64,000 bases of DNA from an uncultured Phycisphaerales bacterium (lineage in GTDB: Bacteria > Planctomycetota > Phycisphaerae > Phycisphaerales > UBA1924): assembly GCA_903929885.1 (NCBI GenBank), contig CAIYWI010000002.1, positions 1 to 64,000 of the forward strand, given 5' to 3'. Within the stretch, counting starts at the first letter, position 1; each line of letters begins with the position of its first letter. The position numbers and the translations under genes were made by a program. Below, piece by piece: positions 48,458 through 57,256 of this stretch. A model generated the notes under the pieces. The model was not told the DNA's origin, did no database searches, and worked only from the letters and a program-made list of their open reading frames with translations.

Positions 48458-49018
48458 TTACGGTGCCTGCAACGGCGTGCCTGCGGCCGCCGCCGGCCCC
48501 AGCGTTTCCTCGAGGATCGCGAAGGCCCGCGCGAGGGCCGGGTGATCCTGACGACGGTGACGGATCGCGTCAAGCAGGCGAAGCCCCTTGCGGCGAGTCT
48601 TGGCGTGCAACGAAGCGTCGCCTCGCGGCGGCAGGGAGTCCATGAAGTTGTCGTACGCGTCGGCCACCTTGACGACGAGCACCCGCGGGTCCGCGCCGGA
48701 GAGTCGGCGGTGGTAGTCCTCGATGCGTTCGTCCTTGGGGAGCGACTTGTTGTCGGACAAGGTCGCCACCGCCTGCGTGACCCACGGACCGAAGGCGTCG
48801 AGCAGGTCTTCGTAGTCGGTGCGGGTGTCCTCGAGCGTGTCGTGGAGCACCGCCGCCGCCAGGGCTTCGGGATCGTCGAGTCCGAAGACCGCCTGCACGA
48901 CCATGGCCACCCTGAAAGGATGACTGATGTAGGGGGTCACTCCGTCCTTGCGAAGTTGACCTTGGTGCTGCCGGGCCGCGAAGTCCGCGGCGGCGTGCCA
49001 GATGGGTTGGGTTGGCAT
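48458..49018 (-). CDS. HD-domain phosphohydrolase, RelA/SpoT/Mesh1-like
   Basis: AADFAARQHQGQLRKDGVTPYISHPFRVAMVV...DPEALAAAVLHDTLEDTRTDYEDL...VVKVADAYDNF; no synthetase domain. Confidence 0.75.
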   Translation of the reverse strand: MPTQPIWHAAADFAARQHQGQLRKDGVTPYISHPFRVAMVVQAVFGLDDPEALAAAVLHDTLEDTRTDYEDLLDAFGPWVTQAVATLSDNKSLPKDERIEDYHRRLSGADPRVLVVKVADAYDNFMDSLPPRGDASLHAKTRRKGLRLLDAIRHRRQDHPALARAFAILEETLGPAAAAGTPLQAP

Positions 49019-49071
49019 TCGGGGACCTTGCCTCACTGGTTCAAGTCTATCGGTTCGCGATCGAGCGTCGT

Positions 49072-49533
49072 TCACCAGGTTCGAAAGGGACGGGCGACAA
49101 GGTTGGCGTTGAGGTAGCGGGGATCGTCCGTGACCTCCTCGCCGACCCAAGGAGGAAGCGGCACTCGCTCATTCGGCGACGACAACTCGATCTCCGCGAC
49201 CACGAGTCCCGCGTTATCGCCGTCGAAGACGTCCACCTCCCACGTTCTCCCTTCATGCGGCACCCGGTGACGCGTCTTGCTGATGAGCGGCTGTTCGCAC
49301 ATGTCGAGCAACGCGAGCGCGTCGGCGACGGGCACTTCATACTCGAACTCGCTGCGAACGGCGGCCATCGCCTTGCCCTTGATGGTCAACATGCCGGTAT
49401 CGCCGATGCGACGCACTCGGACCGTTCGTTCAGGGACCGTCGAGAGGTAGCCCTGCACATAACGAAGGCCCGTCGATCCCGGTCGCCACCGGTCGGAGAT
49501 CACGAGGAACTTGCGTTCGATTTCGGTTCCCAT
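49072..49533 (-). CDS. CYTH (triphosphate tunnel metalloenzyme) domain protein
   Basis: MGTEIERKFLVISDRWRP, YLSTVPERTVRVRRIGDTGMLTIKGK, ISKTRHRVPHEGRTWEVDVFDGDNAGLVVAEIEL. Confidence 0.9.
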   Translation of the reverse strand: MGTEIERKFLVISDRWRPGSTGLRYVQGYLSTVPERTVRVRRIGDTGMLTIKGKAMAAVRSEFEYEVPVADALALLDMCEQPLISKTRHRVPHEGRTWEVDVFDGDNAGLVVAEIELSSPNERVPLPPWVGEEVTDDPRYLNANLVARPFRTW

Positions 49534-49827
49534 GTCGCAGCATAGTCGTGACGGCATGCGTGGCGCGGGGGCTGGTTGGGCGTCGCTTCGGGCATTCCGT
49601 TGGCGGCCTGTCTCGTCGCGAAGACGCAAGCCGTCGACCACGACAAGCACGCTCCGAGCGAGTCGTGGTCGGAGCGGCTGCCGGGCGAGGTCGTCCGTGT
49701 GACGCCGGGCGGTCGCCTCAAGACCGGGGTGGATCAGGGGAGTGACGGCCAAGGGCGAAAGGACCGTTCACGGCGCGGCGAGCGGTCGGATCGCGGCTCG
49801 TCGCGGCGTATACTTGCTCCCACCCTT

Positions 49828-49911
49828 GCCGGAGTGGCGAAATGGCAGACGCGTCGGATTCAAAATCCGATACCCCTTAAAGGTGTGAGGGTTCAAGTCC
49901 CTCCTCCGGCA
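49828..49911 (+). tRNA. tRNA-Leu (anticodon CAA)
   Basis: Acceptor GCCGGAG/CTCCGGC, anticodon arm TCGGA-TTCAAAA-TCCGA (CAA), long variable arm, T arm GAGGGTTCAAGTCCCTC; CCA not encoded. Confidence 0.95.
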
Positions 49912-50020
49912 CTTTCTCGAGCGTGATGAAGCGTGCCCCGGCCGTCCTGACCCCGCCGGAATGCTCAATGCCTCCCTCCGGCGCTCCGGTCAGAGGCCCT
50001 CTCGTCGATCCTCTCGGCCA

Positions 50021-50713
50021 TCAGGCCTTTCCGATCAGCGCCACGGTGCAGCAGGCGTTGCCGATGCGGTCGTCCACGGCGAATCGGGCGATGAAAGGGG
50101 AGCGAAACGTGCCTTGCTTGTCGAGCACGCGGTGCAGCGCGATGGGCAAGTCGTGCTCCGCCACCATGTCGTCGGCGGTGAAGAGCACGAGCAGCACCGC
50201 GCCGCGCGTGACGCGATCGTCGGCCGCCAACTTGCGGAGGTCTTTGAGGATCGAACGGGTGAGTTGCGAGGCGTAGACGCGGTTGGGGCCGGGCACGCCG
50301 TCGATGTACACGAACTGACCGACGATTTTCAGTTCCAGGAAGTAGCACTGTTCGGGGTCGAGCCCCGGGAGCGACGCGGGCTGGCTCTGGGCGAAGAGCG
50401 TGGCGGCCTGCTGCTCGCGGTCCGCCAGCGAGCTCATCGGATCAAGCGGGAGCATGTCCGGCCGGGGCGTCAGGACAAAATCGCATCGTTCTCGCTCACG
50501 GCGGAGTCGTCGCTTGCCTTGGGGCCCCGGATACGGGAACTCGCGAACGACGCCGAATCCGCCGATGGCGAGCGACTCGGCGAGCAGCGGGTGCATCGAG
50601 GTCTCGTCGAGGGCGTCGATCCCTTTCACCGCATGCTCTGCGTGCAACGACTCATCGCGACGGCGGAGGCCGTCGGCGATCAGCCCGAGCAGTCTCGGTT
50701 CATCCCAGTGCAT
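50021..50713 (-). CDS. Hypothetical protein, possible PD-(D/E)xK nuclease fold
   Basis: Single clean ORF; ERCDFVLTP ... CYFLELKIVGQF spacing reminiscent of D-(E)xK cores. Confidence 0.5.
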   Translation of the reverse strand: MHWDEPRLLGLIADGLRRRDESLHAEHAVKGIDALDETSMHPLLAESLAIGGFGVVREFPYPGPQGKRRLRRERERCDFVLTPRPDMLPLDPMSSLADREQQAATLFAQSQPASLPGLDPEQCYFLELKIVGQFVYIDGVPGPNRVYASQLTRSILKDLRKLAADDRVTRGAVLLVLFTADDMVAEHDLPIALHRVLDKQGTFRSPFIARFAVDDRIGNACCTVALIGKA

Positions 50714-50749
50714 CGGCCACCGAGCATAGGGATCCCGAACGCGGGGCCG

Positions 50750-51256
50750 TCACGCCGCCATCGCGTCGCGGAGCACGGTGGTGATCGTCTCGAGTTGCAC
50801 CTTGGCCTGTTCATTGGCGGCGCGACGCGAGGAGCGCACCCACGACAGCCACATCCAGGGCAGCGGCAAGACCATCAGGGGCACGTACCACGCCTGCGTC
50901 GCCCATGACGGAAGGCTGTCGTACCACGTCGACCAGGTTCGGAGCATCGAGTCGGTCATCGGCATGCCGGGCCAGATGGACAGCAGCAACACCACGCCGA
51001 AGATCGCAGGGATCTTGCGACGCAGCACCAGCGAGAAGGCCAGCGTGGTGTTCCCCTTCGAGGTCGAGGCCTGCGCGCGCAGCCCGTATTCGAAGATTGC
51101 TCCGTATGCATCGACCTCGAACAAGTGGCCGGCGGCGCCTCGCTCGAAGCCGGGAAGCTTGCCGCGTTTGGCCGCTTGCTCGAGGCGCTCCAACGCCTGC
51201 TCGGGGGAACAGGTGATGGTCAAGGCTGGAAAGTCGACATCGACCTCTGGCATCAT
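50750..51256 (-). CDS. Hypothetical membrane protein
   Basis: Central TM segments (IPAIFGVVLLLSIWPGM, WYVPLMVLPLPWMWLSWV); no known domain. Confidence 0.5.
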   Translation of the reverse strand: MMPEVDVDFPALTITCSPEQALERLEQAAKRGKLPGFERGAAGHLFEVDAYGAIFEYGLRAQASTSKGNTTLAFSLVLRRKIPAIFGVVLLLSIWPGMPMTDSMLRTWSTWYDSLPSWATQAWYVPLMVLPLPWMWLSWVRSSRRAANEQAKVQLETITTVLRDAMAA

Positions 51257-51360
51257 TCAGTCTATCGGCCAATCGAGCCGGTTTCATTCGGGCGCAGTCG
51301 AGTCCGCTCCGTGCTGTGGAGTCCCGCCGGCGGAACCTCCGGATCCCCGCGACTCGTCGA

Positions 51361-52860
51361 TCACAACGCCGCCGCGCGGATGGGTACGTCGACCGTTTGG
51401 ACGCCGGCGAACGGCAGGGCCGGGGTGTAGAGCCCCGGCGTGTCCTGCGTGGCGTGAAAGGACTTCATGCCCAGATAGTTGCCCAACGCTTCCCAGAGGA
51501 CGTTGCCGACGTGGCCCTGGGTGATGGCCACGTGGTGGGGGAAGTGTCGCAGGAGCACGTCACGGTAGAGGCGGTCGAGATGGGCGATGCGACACCAGCC
51601 GTACGCGCCGAAGGTGGTGGCCTTGTTGGGTTCGATGCGACCTTGCGCCACGACCGCCTTCCACCCTTCCCGGGGGTCTTGCGTGACGCGGCAAAGCGTC
51701 AGCGGGTTGGGCCTGGCCGTGAACTCCACCGTGCCTTCGGAGTCGTCGTAGCTCGCCGCCCCGCTGGAGGCGATGATCTCCTGCACGCCGAGCTTCACCG
51801 GGGTGGAGGCGAACGCGGCCGGGAAGACGCCGCAGTGCCAGACGTTGACCAGTTCATGGTCCTCGTTGTGGAGGTTGTTCCAGTCGGCCAGTGCGGCGGG
51901 GGAGTCGCTGGCGAGCAGGCACGCGTGCATCGAGAGGGTGCCCATGATGTCCGCCTCGCACGCGCTGGGCACGCCCTCGTCGCCGAAGCGGCTCATCGTC
52001 GTGCACGAGCAGACGCCGTAGTTGGCCTGGATGCTCGTCCAGCACTGGATGGCGAAGGCGTCGATGGCCTGCTCCTTGGCCCAGCGCCTGAGGAACAACT
52101 CCAGTTTGGCCGAGCGGATCACCGAGAGTTGCTTGACCGCGCTGGTGTCGGCATAGCCCTGGATGGATCGGATCACCGCCGCGAGGTCGGGGTCCGAGTC
52201 GGAGATGCGTCCCGCGCCGCCGAAGACTTCGGAAAGGTCGAGCGTCACGGTGGTGGGGCCCAGCAGTTGGAGCGACTTCTCGTCATAGCGGCACGTCCAG
52301 AAGGCGTCCGGGCGGGCGCCGATCTGGCCGTACCGGGCATTGCGGATGCCGTGCACCACGCGGCAGATCCGCACGAAGGCGTCGATGTCGGCGCGGAACG
52401 AGGCGTCGGTCGGGAAGCAGATGGGCGTCTGGGCCACCGTGTAGGCCGCCCCGATCTGCCGCAGCACCTCGCCGATCGAGAGGAGGCCGCAGAAGGCGTC
52501 GCGACGGCGCGTCTTCATCGTCAGCGTCTCCTCCTCCTGGCAGCCGAAGATCATGATGGGCACGTTCAACGCGGCCTTGCGGACGCACCACGCGACGCCT
52601 TGCTCCTCGCCGAAATTGACCGCGCCCACCAGAATGCCATGCACGCCGTGACGACGGAAGAGCTCGGCCGCCAGTTCGGCCTCCTGCCTGGTCTCGACGC
52701 AGCCGACCTTGGTCGCCGCGACATCCGGCACGATCACCTCGATGCCCATGCACTTGAGCGTCTCGATCGTCTGGTCCCGCATGCTGGCGGCCAGTTCCTT
52801 CGAGAAGAACCCGCGGTTGCTTGGAATGAAGCCGAGCTTGATCGTGCGGAGCAGCGCCAT
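51361..52860 (-). CDS. L-fucose/L-arabinose isomerase-family protein
   Basis: IKLGFIPSNRGFFSKELAASMRDQTIETLKCMGIEVIVPD, ETRQEAELAAELFRRHGVHGILVGAVNFGEEQGV, FAIQCWTSIQANYGVCSCTTMSRFGDEGVPSACEADIMGTLSM. Confidence 0.75.
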   Translation of the reverse strand: MALLRTIKLGFIPSNRGFFSKELAASMRDQTIETLKCMGIEVIVPDVAATKVGCVETRQEAELAAELFRRHGVHGILVGAVNFGEEQGVAWCVRKAALNVPIMIFGCQEEETLTMKTRRRDAFCGLLSIGEVLRQIGAAYTVAQTPICFPTDASFRADIDAFVRICRVVHGIRNARYGQIGARPDAFWTCRYDEKSLQLLGPTTVTLDLSEVFGGAGRISDSDPDLAAVIRSIQGYADTSAVKQLSVIRSAKLELFLRRWAKEQAIDAFAIQCWTSIQANYGVCSCTTMSRFGDEGVPSACEADIMGTLSMHACLLASDSPAALADWNNLHNEDHELVNVWHCGVFPAAFASTPVKLGVQEIIASSGAASYDDSEGTVEFTARPNPLTLCRVTQDPREGWKAVVAQGRIEPNKATTFGAYGWCRIAHLDRLYRDVLLRHFPHHVAITQGHVGNVLWEALGNYLGMKSFHATQDTPGLYTPALPFAGVQTVDVPIRAAAL

Positions 52861-52965
52861 CGTGGGTTCTCCCTGCAAGGGGGCCTCCTTCGGTGGCGAC
52901 AGCGGCCGCCGTGGTCGAAGGGCGGGCAAGTGTACCGTCGACGCGCTCACGCGAACGAAGCCTGC

Positions 52966-54492
52966 TCAGCGAGCGAGCGGCCAGTCGAGGTGGTGCTCCT
53001 GTCCGAACTCGTCGACGATGCGCATCACGATCCCGGTGTCGGTGGTCGTCAACTGCCAGCCGCCCGGACCGTCGGTTTCGGGAGGGATCGTCACGTCGCT
53101 GGGCAGGGCCCCCGACTCGTGAAGGGAGGCGACGATCGCACGCACGTCATCGGCGGACCTGACCGGCTCCCGGAGCGACGGGAGCCGCATCGCCGACCAG
53201 AAGTGGTCGATGTCCCGATCCGGGCGGGTGGGCGAGAGCGCCCGCGGCCGCGTGCCCGCGATGACGACGCCGATGATCGCGGATGCGACGACCCAACCGA
53301 GCACGAATCGCTTCGACTGCGGGGCGACACCGAGCGACGCGACGACAGCCCCAAGGAGCACGCCGCCGAGCAAGAAGGTCCCGGCGACATTGGCTCCGAA
53401 GATCGCCGCCGCATCATTCGTGTAGACGGCGGCCCGTTCGGAACGGGGTTCGACCATCGAAATGGCGACGTCCTTCGACATCTGCTCGGGCCGCAGCGTT
53501 CGGGTCAGGCACGTGGCGTGCGTCACGCCCGGGGGCAGCAGGTCGAGCAATGGGCCGAAGGAGACCGAAACGTCGCCAGACGGAAAGCGGTGCGGAGGCG
53601 AGTCGTGCGGCTCGGGTCTTCGCGTCGACAGCGGCGCGGAGCGACGGACCGTCCATCCGTCGGCCTCGGCCGTTCCGGATCCGAACACGTAGAGCGTCAC
53701 CGCCAAGGGCCCGGTGTTGTTCGCTCCCGTCAATCGCATGGGATAGACCGGGTTGGACGTGCGGAAGCGGAAGACCAGCGGATGGGGAGTGATCGTCTCG
53801 CCGCTCGCCGCTGTTCTGGTGCGAACGCTCCTCGAAGCCACGAAGCACCAGCCGTCCCGCACGTACGAGGCGATCGCCTCGCCTGCCGCCGGGCTGACAT
53901 CGAAGCCGTGGCTCGTGAGCCAGCCCGTCACCTCGTTGGCTCGCTTGGCCTCGAGAATGGAAACCTCGTGATCGCCGACGAGGTGCGTGCGGACCTCGAG
54001 GGAGGATTCGCCCGCTGCTCCTGCGGTCGAACGTGCCGTGCCCAGCGCGGGCAGCAGCACCACCGTCATGATCGCGAGCAGGCTGAGATAGATCGTCGCT
54101 CGCATCCAAGGAGACTTCGTCCGAGGGATCGCCACGATCGCGATGGTCAACAGCAGGCACGGGATCCACACCGGAGGAATCGCCGACTCGGTGACGATCC
54201 GCCTGGGAAAGAGCCGCGGCAGCACCTTGAAGACCGAGGGCGGACACGCCTCGACCTGCGGCGGCGATGGCAGGGGCACCACCCACGCGAACTCGGACGG
54301 GTCGCCCTCGAATCGAGTCTGGATCGCCAGCGTCTGCGTGGTGCCGTCGAAGGCGATCAACGCGGCTTGGTCGGGCATCGTGGCGGCCGTCGGGTCCTCG
54401 ATCATCCGCTTGAACGCGCCGCCGTCGGCTCGAGCCGCCACGGTCGCCACGCCGGCCACGAACAGCACCGCAAGCAGCAGGAGGCGACGCAT
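52966..54492 (-). CDS. DUF2330 domain membrane-anchored secreted protein
   Basis: Signal peptide; ARADGGAFKRMIEDPTAATMPDQAALIAFDGTTQTLAIQTRFEGDPSEFAWVVPLPSPPQVE; several C-terminal TM helices. Confidence 0.7.
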   Translation of the reverse strand: MRRLLLLAVLFVAGVATVAARADGGAFKRMIEDPTAATMPDQAALIAFDGTTQTLAIQTRFEGDPSEFAWVVPLPSPPQVEACPPSVFKVLPRLFPRRIVTESAIPPVWIPCLLLTIAIVAIPRTKSPWMRATIYLSLLAIMTVVLLPALGTARSTAGAAGESSLEVRTHLVGDHEVSILEAKRANEVTGWLTSHGFDVSPAAGEAIASYVRDGWCFVASRSVRTRTAASGETITPHPLVFRFRTSNPVYPMRLTGANNTGPLAVTLYVFGSGTAEADGWTVRRSAPLSTRRPEPHDSPPHRFPSGDVSVSFGPLLDLLPPGVTHATCLTRTLRPEQMSKDVAISMVEPRSERAAVYTNDAAAIFGANVAGTFLLGGVLLGAVVASLGVAPQSKRFVLGWVVASAIIGVVIAGTRPRALSPTRPDRDIDHFWSAMRLPSLREPVRSADDVRAIVASLHESGALPSDVTIPPETDGPGGWQLTTTDTGIVMRIVDEFGQEHHLDWPLAR

Positions 54493-54576
54493 GCCAAGCG
54501 GTACCGGCGATACCTGAGGCCGTTGCAGAAACAGGGCGCGGCTGCACGGGGGGGTCATCGTCAATACCATAGGTGC

Positions 54577-55347
54577 ATGGCCTTGAGACGCATGCTGCTG
54601 CTGACGGCCGCGACCTGCCTCCTTGCACGCGGCGTTGTTGGCTGCGGCCGCGATGAGCCCGCTCGGCCCGTCGTCGTCGCGTTCGTCGCCAGCAGCGCGG
54701 CTCCGGTGATGGAAGCGATCGCCCGCCGGTTCGAGGAGCGGGAGGGCGTCGCCGTCGAGGTGCAGTCGGGTTCTTCAGCCACGCTCGCCAAACAGGCCAT
54801 GTCGGGTGCCACGATGCACCTGTTTCTGTCGGCTGATCGTCGCTGGATGGACGAACTGGTGAAGGCAGGACTGGTTGATGACGCCGACGTGTCGGACGTG
54901 CTCTCCAACGGCCTCGTCATGGCGACCGCGGCTGGCCGGCAGTTCGACCCATCCAAGCCCGATGCGCTCAAGGGCGTCCGCAAATTCGCCATCGGCGATC
55001 CCGCATCGGTGCCGGTGGGACGCTACGCCAAGCAAGCCCTCGAACAAGTCGGCTGGTGGTCGATCGTCGAACCCGTGACCGTCACGCTTCCGGATGCGAG
55101 GGCCGTGGTGAAACTCCTCGAATCGGGTGAAGCCGAGGCCGGCGTGGTGTACGCCAGCGACGTGAAGGGCAATCCCGCGATTCAGGCGGTGGCCTACTTC
55201 CCGGTCAGCGCCGTGTATGTCGTGGGTGCGGCAAAGCCGATCGATCCCGTCACGCGACGATTGATGGCTTTCCTGCGCGAGGCGGATGCTCGAGCGGCGT
55301 TCGACGCGGCGGGCTTCGGGGTGCTGCCCGAGGTGACGGCGAAATGA
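54577..55347 (+). CDS. modA: Molybdate ABC transporter substrate-binding protein
   Basis: VVVAFVASSAAPVMEAIARRFEEREGVAVEVQSGSSATLAKQAMSGATMHLFLSADRRWMDEL, GDPASVPVGRYAKQAL, EAEAGVVYASD; followed by modB/modC-like genes. Confidence 0.88.
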   Translation: MALRRMLLLTAATCLLARGVVGCGRDEPARPVVVAFVASSAAPVMEAIARRFEEREGVAVEVQSGSSATLAKQAMSGATMHLFLSADRRWMDELVKAGLVDDADVSDVLSNGLVMATAAGRQFDPSKPDALKGVRKFAIGDPASVPVGRYAKQALEQVGWWSIVEPVTVTLPDARAVVKLLESGEAEAGVVYASDVKGNPAIQAVAYFPVSAVYVVGAAKPIDPVTRRLMAFLREADARAAFDAAGFGVLPEVTAK

Positions 55348-56048
55348 TCACGCCTGCGGAACTCTCGGCGGTCATGCTCTCGCTCGAGGTGGCGGCATTG
55401 GCGGTGGGGGCTTCGATCCTGCCTGCGATCGCCGTGGCGTGGGTGTTGGCAAAGTGTCGATTTCCCGGCAAGATCGTGCTGGACGTCATCGTGCACCTGC
55501 CCCTGGTGATGCCGCCGGTGGCGGTGGGCTACTTGCTGCTGGCCGGGCTCGGCAACGCCTCGGTGGTCGGCGGCTGGCTTCGCGATCGGCTTGGCATCGA
55601 GTTGGCGTTCACCATCCGTGGTGCGGCGTTGGCGGCGGGCGTGATGGGTTTTCCGCTCATGGTCAGGGCCATTCGGTCGGCGATGGAGGCGGTCGATCCA
55701 CGTCTCGAGCAGGCCGCTTCCACGCTCGGCGCGCCGCCGTGGCGGGTGTTCCGGACAGTCACCCTGCCCTTGTGCATCCCGGGCATCATCGCCGGAGCCG
55801 TGCTTTGCTTTGCACGCAGTCTCGGCGAGTTCGGGGCCACGGTCACATTCGCCGGCAGCATCGAGGGGCGGACTCGCACCATCCCGGCGGCCATCTACGC
55901 GTGGTCGCAGACCCCCGGCGGGGATGGGGCCGCTGCGCGATTGCTGGTGCTCTCCGTCCTCATCTCGGTCGTGGCGATCGTGGTCTCGGGGCTGTTCTCG
56001 CGGCGGGTGCTCGACCATGCGAAGCGGGAGCGAAGGGGGGACGCATGA
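55344..56048 (+). CDS. modB: Molybdate ABC transporter permease
   Basis: VHLPLVMPPVAVGYLLLAGLG, VDPRLEQAASTLGAPPWRVFRTVTLPLCIPGIIAGAVLCFARSLGEFGATVTFAGSIEGRTRTIPAAIY. Confidence 0.92.
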   Translation: MITPAELSAVMLSLEVAALAVGASILPAIAVAWVLAKCRFPGKIVLDVIVHLPLVMPPVAVGYLLLAGLGNASVVGGWLRDRLGIELAFTIRGAALAAGVMGFPLMVRAIRSAMEAVDPRLEQAASTLGAPPWRVFRTVTLPLCIPGIIAGAVLCFARSLGEFGATVTFAGSIEGRTRTIPAAIYAWSQTPGGDGAAARLLVLSVLISVVAIVVSGLFSRRVLDHAKRERRGDA

Positions 56049-57100
56049 TCGACGTCTCCATTCGCCTCCGACGCGATGCATCCTTCTCGCTGGACATCGC
56101 GTGGCAGGCCTCCAAGCACGAGCGCGTGGTCGGGATCCACGGACCATCGGGGGCGGGCAAGACGACGCTGCTGCATGTCATCGCCGGCTTGCAGCGCCCG
56201 GATGCGGGGCGAGTCGCCATCGGCGACACCATCCTCTTCGACGACGCCAAGGGCATCGACGTCCCGACGCATCGGCGTCGAGTCGCGATGGTCTTCCAGG
56301 AACACCGACTCTTTCCGCACATGACCGTGGAGAGGAACCTCCGATACGCCGCCGGCGCCTCGGGCGATCGCATGCGAGCGATCGTCGACGTGCTCGAACT
56401 CGGACCGCTTCTGCCCCGGCTTCCTTCCCGACTCTCGGGCGGCGAGGCGCAGAGGGTCGCCATCGGGCGTGCGATGCTCTCGTCGCCTCGCGTGCTTCTC
56501 CTCGATGAACCCTTCGCCGCGATCGATCAGGACCGTCGAGATCAGATCATGCCGTTCCTCCGGAGGTTGGTCGAGGCCTCCGACATCCCGGTCTTGTGCG
56601 TCAGTCACGACCTGCCCGACCTGCTGCGACTGACCGATCGGCTCCTGCTGGTCGACGCTGGCCGATGCGTCGGTTTCGGCACTCCTTCGACGCTGCTTCA
56701 TCAGGCCGCCGCCAGACGATTGCTGAAACGTCACGGACTGGTCAGCATCGTGGACGGCGTGGTCGAGGCGGACGCGACCTCGACCTTCATTCGCGCCGGA
56801 GACGCACGGATGGTGGCGGCCGTGGAGGGACTAGAGCCCGGAAAGCGGGTTCGCACCATCATCAAGGCATCCGATGTCGCGCTTTCCAGCCGGCCTCTGG
56901 AGGTCAGCTCGATTCAGAACCAGTGGAAGGCCCGGGTCGTTCGCGTGGCCAAGGGTGATGGAAGCGTGCTGGTCGAGTTGGACGCGGGCTTTGGCCTGAT
57001 CGCGGAGGTGAGCCCCGCGGCGGCGACGGAACTCGCTCTGGAGGAGGGGGTTGCGATGTGGTGCCTGGTCACGGCGAGCGCCATCGTCTGCGGCGTGTAG
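56045..57100 (+). CDS. modC: Molybdate ABC transporter ATP-binding protein with TOBE domain
   Basis: GPSGAGKTTLLHVIAGLQRPDAGRV, VFQEHRLFPHMTVERNL, LSGGEAQRVAIGRAMLSSPRVLLLDEPFAAID, C-terminal TOBE-like region. Confidence 0.92.
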   Translation: MIDVSIRLRRDASFSLDIAWQASKHERVVGIHGPSGAGKTTLLHVIAGLQRPDAGRVAIGDTILFDDAKGIDVPTHRRRVAMVFQEHRLFPHMTVERNLRYAAGASGDRMRAIVDVLELGPLLPRLPSRLSGGEAQRVAIGRAMLSSPRVLLLDEPFAAIDQDRRDQIMPFLRRLVEASDIPVLCVSHDLPDLLRLTDRLLLVDAGRCVGFGTPSTLLHQAAARRLLKRHGLVSIVDGVVEADATSTFIRAGDARMVAAVEGLEPGKRVRTIIKASDVALSSRPLEVSSIQNQWKARVVRVAKGDGSVLVELDAGFGLIAEVSPAAATELALEEGVAMWCLVTASAIVCGV

Positions 57101-57256
57101 TCGAGGATGCAGGGGCGGGCGGACCGCGGCATGCCGCAGGTTCGGCGTCGATGCGGGAGGACAGGCTCGACGAACATGTCTGGCGATGCGTCGATACTAC
57201 CATTTCCGGAACGGGTGCGAGGCCGGCGGTCTCGATCCGGGCGAAAGGAATCGACC

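Noticed and set aside
49576-49926. 116-aa ORF across the tRNA-Leu
   Set aside because: Runs through the tRNA gene; ends in translated T-arm sequence.
49828-50021. Possible integration site/genomic island at tRNA-Leu
   Set aside because: No integrase, no direct repeat of the tRNA 3' end seen nearby, and no compositional change noticed by eye.
51316-54576. N-terminal part of the 1343-aa plus ORF 51316-55347
   Set aside because: Only the last 257 codons (from 54577) are modA. The upstream part is antisense to the isomerase and DUF2330 genes.
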